A stretch of DNA of 64,000 nucleotides, taken from Misgurnus anguillicaudatus (taxonomy: Eukaryota; Chordata; Actinopteri; Cypriniformes; Cobitidae). The position numbers and the translations under genes were made by a program. The notes beneath the pieces are model-generated. The model did no database searches and was not told where the DNA came from. It worked only from the letters and a program-made list of their open reading frames with translations. The stretch's first letter is position 1. Each line of letters opens with the position of its first letter. The stretch is from assembly GCF_027580225.2 (NCBI RefSeq), contig NC_073337.2, positions 14,800,001 to 14,864,000 on the forward strand, in the 5' to 3' direction. Shown one piece after another: positions 56,491 to 64,000 of the stretch.

Positions 56491-57022
56491 GGGGCCAGTC
56501 ACACCAAAAGCGCTTTAAACGCTTGCAAACACAAGGCACGAGCACTGCCTTTTTAAAAAAAAGAGCAGTGCGGCGCGGCTTTTCATATTGCTAAGCAACC
56601 ACCGAGTCAGCTGTCTTGTCAATCAAATATTGAAGCGTAAGCGCTCTTTTGCTGTTAACTGTCATATTAGCAGAAACTTTAAAAAGAGGACGCTTGCTCT
56701 GACCTTGTTTGAGGGTGAGAGGTGCACAAACACGCAGGAGAGAGTGAGCGAGTGGAGTCCGGTTCTTCAAAGCAACTGTAAACTTCCCTCACCACAACGT
56801 AAGGCCCGCCTCTCCTTATTCGATTGGACAATGGAAAGACACGAATGACGTTGGGCGCTTCTCCGCTCTCAGCGCTCCTTCAAAAACGCGTGCGTGGCAG
56901 GCGGCAAAAAAACGCAAGGCGCTCGGGGCGCATAAACAGCGCGCAAACGTGCCCTGCCCATAGAATAGCATTCAAAAAAGGTGCCTGCAACTGCTATAAA
57001 CGCTTTTGGTGTGACTGGCCAC
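56491..57022. mobile_element. Harbinger-like element, GGCCAGTCACACC ends, 532 bp
   Basis: Flanks TAA (left) and TTA (right). Ends GGGGCCAGTCACACCAAAAG and, reversed, GTGGCCAGTCACACCAAAAG. Interior is GC-rich with AAACGC/GCGTTT words and GCGGCGCGGC. Frames at 56588-57123 fall inside and overlap on both strands. Confidence 0.82.
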
Positions 57023-57147
57023 TTATAGATGAAGAGTTTGCTTCCAAAACGCAATAAATCCATTTTGACTAATTTAGGTAAAAAAAAATGTTTATACCAA
57101 GAACGAGACATGATGAAAACCACTATTTTCTGTTACAAACTTTCACA

Positions 57148-57443
57148 TCCCTGCTAAAAAAAAACAATAGACACCATCACAGAAATTCTATTGGTTTTAT
57201 CGGGATTTTTATTGGTTTTAATGGAATATGGCCCAAAACACACTACAGTGTATTGGTCTTTGTTGGTCTCTAATGGTATGTATTGGTTCTATTTGTTCTA
57301 TATATTGGTTCTAATGGAATATGGCCCAAAACACACTACAGTGTAGTGGTTTTAATGGTAAAAGCTAATGGTTCCTGTTGGTATTTTAATGGAAACCATT
57401 AGAATTTTCTGTAATGGTTTTATTGAGTTTTATTTAGCAGGGA
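57148..57443. mobile_element. TCCCTGCT TIR element with internal duplication
   Basis: Ends TCCCTGCTAAAA and, reversed, TCCCTGCTAAATAAAACTCA. A segment with AATGGAATATGGCCCAAAAC ACACTACAGTGTA is present twice, 92 bp apart (about 57219 and 57311). ATTGGTT/AATGGTT words fill the element. Confidence 0.75.
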
Positions 57444-58205
57444 TATCATCTTTAGGTAATAATAACATTAGAAAATTCAAATCCATAATTTGATTTTCAC
57501 AGTTTTTTATACATCAATGACAAGGTTTTTTTGTCAAAATGCTATACATCTATTGAGTCAATATATAAATGTGCATTCATCTTTGCCATCTTATATTAAT
57601 TTAGTTGACTAGTGGTACACACTGATAAAAATAAACATTAATGGCATTAATCAAAACAACCTAAATCACTTACTTTGTCAGATTAAGAACACTGTCATTG
57701 CTGCTGTCATCCTTGGGACGTCATTGCTGAACTTTTTTGTCAGCAATCAGCTTTAAAATGTTTTGGTCCTGCTCGATTTTCTCTGACTTCGAGTAAAATA
57801 ATGGAAAGTTTTTTTTCATAAGAACTACTGGGGTCAGTGTGTTAGCATGACAGAAGCTTGATGCTGTCATGTGAGAACAAACAACAGCCGGCTTTTTTAC
57901 GTAAATTATTCAATTTTGATGGCTTTCACGTCACAGAAAACCACCACAGGTTTATCAATGCCATCAGAATTTTTATTTTGTTTTTGGTTGTTTGTTTGTC
58001 GAAGTACAAAGTAGATGAGGAAAACTAGGATTCCATGTGCCCCATTATTGTTTACAATGCGTGGAATGGTGCGCTGTGATTGGTTGAGCGGACATATTGC
58101 ATTTTACAGATGAGGAGGACTGGCGTTTGTCGCGTTATGGAAAGATATGGAGAAAAGATGACACAATAACATGGCAGATTTCAGATTTTGCATAAAATTG
58201 ACTCT
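57444..58205. other. No gene recognised
   Basis: Nothing supported. AT-rich. Confidence 0.35.
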
Positions 58206-58209
58206 TTAA

Positions 58210-58310
58210 AGGAGTAGTCCACTTTAAAGAAGGGGCCCATTGACTTACCATAGTACTTTTTTCCTACTATGAAAAGTCAATGGACCCCATCTTTAAAGTG
58301 GACTACTCCT
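58210..58310. mobile_element. 101-bp palindromic TTAA MITE
   Basis: TTAA at 58206-58209 and 58311-58314. AGGAGTAGTCCACTTTAAAG pairs with CTTTAAAGTGGACTACTCCT, and pairing continues inward (GGGGCCCATTGACTT with AAGTCAATGGACCCC) to a short loop near CATAGTACTTTTTTCC. The whole element is one hairpin. Confidence 0.95.
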
Positions 58311-58403
58311 TTAATACTGACCAGATGCAATATTGATTTTGTCAATAAATTTTTTTTAATGGCATTTATCGTGTTTTGGAACCAAACTCTTCAAATGTGC
58401 ATG

Positions 58404-58558
58404 CACTCTAAAAAAATGCTGGTGTTGTTTTCAACCCAGTGACAAACCCAGACATGAGAACACAATAAATGTCTATATTTTATCCCACAATGGGTCAAAC
58501 CAACCCAGCATAGGTTCAATGGAGTACAACATTTTTTAACCCAGCATTTTTTAGCATG
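58404..58558. mobile_element. Short TGGGTT-type TIR element, ~155 bp
   Basis: Ends CACTCTAAAAAAATGCTGG and, reversed, CATGCTAAAAAATGCTGGG. The middle contains TATATTTTATCCCAC, AATGGGTCAAACCAACCC and AGCATAGGTTCAATGG, the order seen in the minisatellite units at 28229-29700. It shares its terminal motif with the 2.67-kb element at 16949-19615. Confidence 0.82.
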
Positions 58559-58559
58559 T

Positions 58560-58732
58560 GATGTGACCATTTTCGCAGATCCCATTTTAGTCTTTTACAC
58601 GGAAAAACATAATTTTCAAAAAAATGCACTTTGAAACCTGTTTTCAAATGTTTGCATTTCCGGGACCCTGTCGTGTATATAAACAGCTAAAATGCGTTTT
58701 TGGTTAAAAACATCATGTAAACGTGGCCTTAA
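58560..58732 (-). mobile_element. Fragment ending in GTAAACGTGGCC
   Basis: CTAAAATGCGTTTTTGG, then CATCATGTAAACGTGGCC followed by TTAA, resembles one end of the GGCC..GTTTACAT family at 22427-23725. The other end is not seen. Confidence 0.4.
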
Positions 58733-59660
58733 TCTCGATAGCTTTCCCATTTCTTCCTCTCATCCTTTATACACTTATCACTTCCTCCAGGATCGCTCAC
58801 CTCACTATTTTAATCTTCAGTTCAGTTTCTCATTCTTGAGTAAAGGTCCGAGATGCTCTAATTAAGTCTTGCGCTATGATATGAAACCTTGCTATAAATA
58901 CTTCAAGTGTTCACAGTCTGCTTCAGGTCTGCTTAATGAATCTGAGGATGTGCTGAAAGATGACACCACGCTGCCTGTGTTCTAGAACGCTCGATCACTT
59001 CGAAACCTCTTTTATATGCAAATGTGTTTAGATATTTCCAAATAGTGAGCCTTAAAGATACAGAATAACCACTGCAGTCCTAAAGCAAGAATCTTCTGAA
59101 GAACTAAGCTTCACTGTATACCCCGTCCCCAACACAGCAATGCAACATGCATACATGATTTTAATGGATCTTTAAATACAATATATTAATTAAGAGCAAA
59201 GCTGTCAATACAGTAGTTCATACTTCTGGCCACTACTGTATACCAATTTCCCTTTCCCTCTTTAAAACTAGTGGAAAGCCTAAACCTACTAGAGCTACAC
59301 AAACAGGCCGGTCTCTTAATCACCACCCTGAGCATCTGAAGGGAAAGTAAGAACCAAAGAGCTCAGTGAATCCCTTAAAGAACTTCACTGAGAAACCTAA
59401 ATGAGCACAGATGGCAGTAATAAAAGAAAATATATCCGGAGATAGACGCCTCGTAAAAACACAGCAACTCATATCCAGATACACACCACTCATGACCCAA
59501 ATATTCAGCTGTTGGAGTAATTATTGGCAAAGGAATTAAACACTAATACACTTCATTGCCAAAAAATATGAGGACACCCTTTGTTTAATTAGCAGGCTTG
59601 TCTAGGCCACCTAATTCTACAGAAGACAACTACATACAATTCAATACCATTGAGAGAACC
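58733..59660. other. No gene recognised
   Basis: No repeats or genes supported. Confidence 0.35.
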
Positions 59661-59664
59661 TTAA

Positions 59665-60000
59665 AGGAAAACACCACAGTTTTTCAATATTTTACTATGT
59701 CCTTACCTCAATTTTACGAACTAATACATATCTATCTTTTATCAATGCGTGCACTTAATCTTTGTACAGCACATCATCAATGTGTTAGCATTTAGCCTAG
59801 CCCCATTCTTTCCTTAGGATCCAAACGGGGATGAATTTAGAAGCCACCAAACACGTCCATGTTTTCCCTATTTAAATACTATTACATGAGTAGGTATGGT
59901 GGCACAAAATAAAACGTGGCGATGTTTTAAGTGGATAAAAAATGAGAACTATATTGTATGGCAGAGAAGCACTTAGTTTGCAGCACTTCCACCTCATAAA
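59665..60000 (+). mobile_element. TTAA element, AGGAAAACACCAC end, 3' truncated
   Basis: TTAA at 59661-59664, then AGGAAAACACCACAG, TTTTTCAATATTTTACTATG, CATTTAGCCTAGCCCCATTC and AATAAAACGTGGCGATG, the familiar start of a common cyprinid repeat. No complementary right end appears, so about one side is present. Right limit approximate. Confidence 0.7.
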
Positions 60001-61812
60001 AAATAAAGCGTGATTGTTACATATAAATCTTTCATGTTCGATAAAACGTGCATTCGGAACAGAAATAGCTTTCCGCGCTATTTCTACTTATTAGTTACAG
60101 CAACTGCACAGCTCCAAAGTAAGACATTCCAGGTATACATCCTTTATCCAGCGAGGGTTGCTCCCAGTCCAGCTAAAGCAAAGTAGTGGAAATGTCAAAC
60201 ACGGGCAAGTAATTAATTTTTCCTACCTTGCCAAAATGTCTAGAAGCTAGCATGAGGAGACCACGGGCCACAGCACAGTTGATCAAAGCCGTCGAGCTTC
60301 AGGAGACCGCAATGGCTCCATCCGAGGACTCCAGGGATAGAGAACTCTGTCAGAACCCTGGAGAGCTCCATCGGATAGATGGAAACCTGCAGGCACGCAC
60401 ATGCCGATATATTTTACCAAAGCGGCCTTTTTAAATTAAGTCTCCAGGGAAGCACATGCCCACAGACCCAGAAACGGTTGACCTCATGGCCCGGTTTTCT
60501 CTTAGCATTCATAATGCATTGCTCATCGCTATTGCAACATGCATGACAGCACAGTACAGAATAGTCTGAATTGACTACAGGAATGCGTGAGTCACACATG
60601 GATCCTTGAATTCTTGGTGCTACACAAGGTCAACAGCACACTAAAGACTGCATCAGGAATGCAGTAAGGATCTGGAAAATAAGACTATAGGCCAAATCAA
60701 AGACTATAAAGACACGGCCTCCCTTAACATGATGATCTGAGCATACTGCTGATATGAATACACATAAACCCTGTGTAGCAGATAAGAATTTTGATGGTGT
60801 TGAATGGAGCTGGCGTCAGGAGCAGTGCACACGGTTAAATACTGTAAAATTGAACATACATTTAAAGCAGCACTCTTTTAACCACCAGTTCAGAAATTCC
60901 AGCATTTAAACAAATGTTTTATGCAACAAAATGGAATAGCATGCAAGATGCATTTAACATTTAACGCCCGCATAACACTCATAAGGAGCTATGCAATGTC
61001 CAAAGGCATCCATCTAAAGAACTAAAAAAGCATTGGTGATTTGGCAGTCCCAAATGATAAAACATCAGGATGACAGAGTACTAGCTTGACGAAATACCAG
61101 AAATTGGAGAAGGAACTGAAAAGAAATGTGGCAAGCCAACGCTGGACAAATAACTTCACCATATCTCAAGAACGACAATAGAGATCTTGATCTAGAGGAG
61201 CTCTATCATGGGAACAGCTAAATCCGTAAGCTCCAAGGCCTCCACTAAATGACCAGAGAATTGACAGAACAGTAAATGTAAATATACGTGTGTACACACA
61301 TGGATTACACAGGATTAGACTACTGGATCAGAACCACTTGCTCAGGAGAAATGTGTGCATTTCAAAGCACAGTGTAGCGGTGGATCATGCTATCATGCAG
61401 TTTCACACACACTTGAGTGTAAGGGTCAGTTGCTCTTCCACCACACTGCCCTTGTACCGCAGACCTCACCGATCAATAGTAAACAATATCCTTAAAGGGC
61501 TCACGCTATTCGTATGTGTAAGATAGAGATTTTGCACATATTTCTTTTCTGCTGCATTTCAGCTTGGGCAACACTTTAGCTCTCATACCTAAAAGAGGTA
61601 CTGCAATTATATCTACAGTAAAACAATCAGGCATGATAAAAAAATCTAATATATTTAAGGATGTTTTTAATTCCCAACCTGATCTCACAGGAGAGTACTT
61701 TTGCTGGGTGACATTTTTGTATGAATCCGTAAAATGGGAATCGTACAGAAACTTACCATTATGCGAACAAAGCACAAATGAAGGCCTAACCCCATTATCA
61801 AATGGAGTGAAA
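60001..61812. other. No gene recognised
   Basis: Single-copy looking. Frames at 60228-60434 and 61290-61526 show no family features. Composition is a little more GC-rich at 60230-60480. Confidence 0.35.
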
Positions 61813-61922
61813 GCATATTGGGTAACACTTTACTTGAAGGGGTGTACATAGGACTGACATGACACCTTCATAATCATGAACAAGAAGGAGATTTTATGCA
61901 CATTTATGACAACTGTCATTAA

Positions 61923-62053
61923 AGGCAGAGTCCACGATGTTTGAAAAACGCTATTGTACTGTTTTTATTTAATTTTAGGTAAATCGGTCTCCAAATGCAA
62001 TAAAATATAAGTTTATCAATTTTAATTATTATTATTATTAATATTATTATTCC
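61923..62053 (+). mobile_element. Truncated AGGCGGAGTCC-family TTAA element
   Basis: After TTAA at 61919-61922, AGGCAGAGTCCACGATGTTT and GAAAAACGC match the left end of 35226-35441. The remaining part is AT-rich with ATT repeats, and the right terminus is missing. Confidence 0.6.
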
Positions 62054-62054
62054 C

Positions 62055-62845
62055 AACATTTAAATAACAAATTATATTTGTACCACTGTAGTTGAGGTCA
62101 AGAAAAATATTCATGACGCTGTTATAAAACAATTTGACAGAGTATTAACATTAAAGGTGCAGTGTGTAAATTTTTGCGGCATCTAGTGGTGAGGTTGCGA
62201 ATTGCAACCAACGGCTCAGTCCACTGCTCAACCCTCGCTTTTGAAAGGCATAAAGAAGCTACGATAACCACCACCGGACAAACATTTCATCATCGGAGAC
62301 AACTTAAAAAAGTTTGTCCGTTAGGAGGCTTCTGTAGAAAAATGGTGGCACAAAATGGCGACTTCCATGTAAGGGGACCCTCTGTGTATGTAGATAAAAA
62401 CGTCTCATTCTAAGGTTATAAAAACATAACGATTCATTTTAAAAGGTCTTTATACACAACTGATAATATAGTTTTGTATATCATTTTGCATTTCTTTCAA
62501 GAGATCCTTCTAAAAATTACACACTGCCCCTTTAATGACATTTTAATGACAAATTATATTTGTACCACTGTAGTCGAGGTCAAGAAAAATATTCATGACG
62601 CTGTTATAAAACTATATGACAGAGTATTAACACTTAATGACATTTTAATGACAAATTATATTTGTACCACTGTAGTCGAGGTCAAGAAAAATATTCATGA
62701 CGCTGTTATAAAACTATATGACAGAGTATTAACACTTAATGACATTTTAATGACAAATTATATTTGTACCATTGTAGTTGAGGTCAAGAAAAATATTCAT
62801 GACGCTGTTATAAAACTATATCACAGAGTATTAACACTTAATGAC
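62055..62845 (+). repeat. 102-bp tandem units inside the TIR element
   Basis: CAAATTATATTTGTACCA starts units at about 62071, 62550, 62652 and 62754; the last three are spaced exactly 102 bp. The first is separated by the 62155-62531 insertion. Because 102 is a multiple of 3, a 154-codon frame at 62474-62938 contains three copies of one 34-residue peptide. That is a consequence of the repeat, not evidence of a protein. Confidence 0.92.
62155..62531 (+). mobile_element. TTAA MITE inside a tandem unit, 377 bp
   Basis: TTAA at 62151-62154 and 62532-62535; ends AGGTGCAGTGTGTAA and TTACACACTGCCCCT. Same family as 42722-43099. Neighbouring tandem units show the unoccupied site as CACTTAATGACATTTT with a single TTAA. 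Confidence 0.96.
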
Positions 62846-63148
62846 ATTTTCATAAAAATCCATAAAAATCCAATTTGTATTGAATTTGTGGTCAGTTATG
62901 TTGTCTTGGTAATGTCAAGTTGTTATGACAAGTTATGATGTATTGGTTAATGTCAAGTTGTCATAACAAAGACATCTCAACAATGTCATCTTTGCATTCA
63001 AAATTACATAATTGAACGAATGACACTTAATGACAGTTGTCATAAATGTGGATAAAATCTCATTCATGTTCATAGCATGTGTCATGTCATGATTATGAAG
63101 GTGTCATGTCAGTCTTATGAACACCCCTTCAAGTGTTACGGCAGATTG

Positions 63149-63751
63149 TCCTAAAAGATACGAATGACACATGAAATAAATAAATAAAGAATAATAATCT
63201 AAACAAATAACAAATAACAAATACATATACGTACATACCATGATATTGTGACATTGTTTTTTAGAGGTCCTGCCGAACCGAGTATCACTAAATAAAGTTA
63301 TACTCTGCAATAAATATCAAAATTGAGCAAAAATCATTATTTAAACAACATCTTTGCCCTTATGCTGTGCGGCGCACTCTCGTTCATTTCAGTGGAACCT
63401 TGGCGACTTCTGGCGACCCGAGCGACAAAGAACATTGGCGACAAGAAGTGGACGTGTCCAGCAATGTGACAGAGTTGAGAAAAATTCAAGTTAATGCAAA
63501 TGATGAGTGACTTTCAGAAGCGGCTACCAATGGGAGTAAAGCAATGGAGTTTAAGCCATCTCTCGTCAGTTACTGAGAGTATGGTTACTCATTTGGGACA
63601 AGCAGAATTAGGAACGCTTCTGAACAATGCGCTTCTGAAAGCGATGGGTGACACACAGCAACAAAGTCTCTGGTGGTGTGCACGCAGCAGTTCAGTCCGC
63701 CAGCGACTAGCAGGAGCATATGGGCATTTTCCAAACGATATTTATGCACCC
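63149..63751. other. No gene recognised
   Basis: AT-rich, then a patch at 63360-63470 with repeated GGCGAC words (TTGGCGACTTCTGGCGACCC). The 91-codon frame at 63494-63769 runs into the neighbouring repeat fragment and has no recognised domain. Confidence 0.35.
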
Positions 63752-63882
63752 TTGAAGGTAATAAGGTAATAAAAACAATACAGTTGATTATGTAAGGTCT
63801 TTATACACCACTGATAATATAGTTATGTATATTATATTGCGTTTCTGTCAAGAGATCCTTCTCAAATTTACATAATGCATCT
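63752..63882 (+). mobile_element. Truncated AGGTGCAGTGTG-family TTAA element
   Basis: GGTCTTTATACACCACTGAT, TAATATAGTTATGTATATTA and AAATTTACATAATGCATCT, followed by TTAA at 63883-63886, match the right third of 42722-43099. The left part is absent. Confidence 0.85.
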
Positions 63883-64000
63883 TTAAAATTGAAGATAGCT
63901 TTATTATTTATCTTTCATTTGGTGATTAAAGAACATATAAAGGAATATAAACATTATTAACACAACCATTTGTGTAGATCATTTGGCTTACTCAATTATT

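Larger units (their letters stand above)
61821..63140. mobile_element. GGTAACACTT TIR element with tandem core, 1320 bp
   Basis: Ends GGTAACACTTTACTTGAAGG and, reversed, CGTAACACTTGAAGGGGTGT; arms continue for ~100 bp (GACATGACACCTTCATAATC). Flanks GCATATTG (61813-61820) and GCAGATTG (63141-63148) match in 7 of 8. The core holds 102-bp tandem units. Two TTAA elements are inserted in it (61923-62053 partial, 62155-62531 complete). Confidence 0.85.

Overview
The window reads as non-coding, repeat-dominated DNA from a teleost fish, most likely a cypriniform (carp/zebrafish relatives). I see no bacterial-type gene organisation, no convincing host exon and no intact transposase. Open frames are short and mostly lie inside repeats. 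The lineage guess rests on repeat types I associate with these fish: many TTAA-flanked short inverted-repeat elements starting AGG or AG, hAT-like elements starting TAGGG or CAG with 8-bp target duplications, Harbinger-like elements flanked by TAA/TTA, a Tc1-like terminus, and SINE tail fragments. Species is not determined.

Layout. 0.3-3.0 kb: a GTTGCTA minisatellite, a 190-bp satellite built from a Harbinger-like element, and a 762-bp element inserted in that satellite. 4.6-8.8 kb: TTAA elements, one carrying two nested insertions. 10.3-12.5 kb: a Tc1/mariner-like shell broken by a foldback element and a TAA-flanked element. 15.3-16.9 kb: a hAT-like element and a minisatellite with its own MITE. 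16.9-19.6 kb: a 2.67-kb element with TGGGTT-rich ends and a CpG-rich, splice-signal-bearing interior. 22.1-24.7 kb: a nested TTAA/Harbinger-like pair and a hAT element. 26.5-29.7 kb: a hAT element and a ~70-bp minisatellite. 31-37.8 kb: foldback and TTAA elements, and a hAT nested in a TAT-flanked element. 40.4-48.1 kb: the richest part, ending in a four-level nest of elements, each with a perfect 8-bp target duplication. 49.8-58.6 kb: more short elements, including a 101-bp hairpin and a CATGCTA-type array. 61.8-63.9 kb: an element with internal 102-bp tandem units, one of which was hit by a TTAA element.

No genes work together here in a pathway sense. What can be read is history: insertion order, empty sites preserved as paralogous copies, and two cases where a transposable element gave rise to a tandem array. 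All mobile elements appear non-autonomous, so any movement would have relied on transposases encoded elsewhere. The stretches without repeats (notably 48.1-49.8, 30.3-30.6, 38.0-38.3, 39.8-40.1 and 9.5-9.6 kb) are rich in TAATTA-type motifs and are the best places to look for conserved regulatory DNA.
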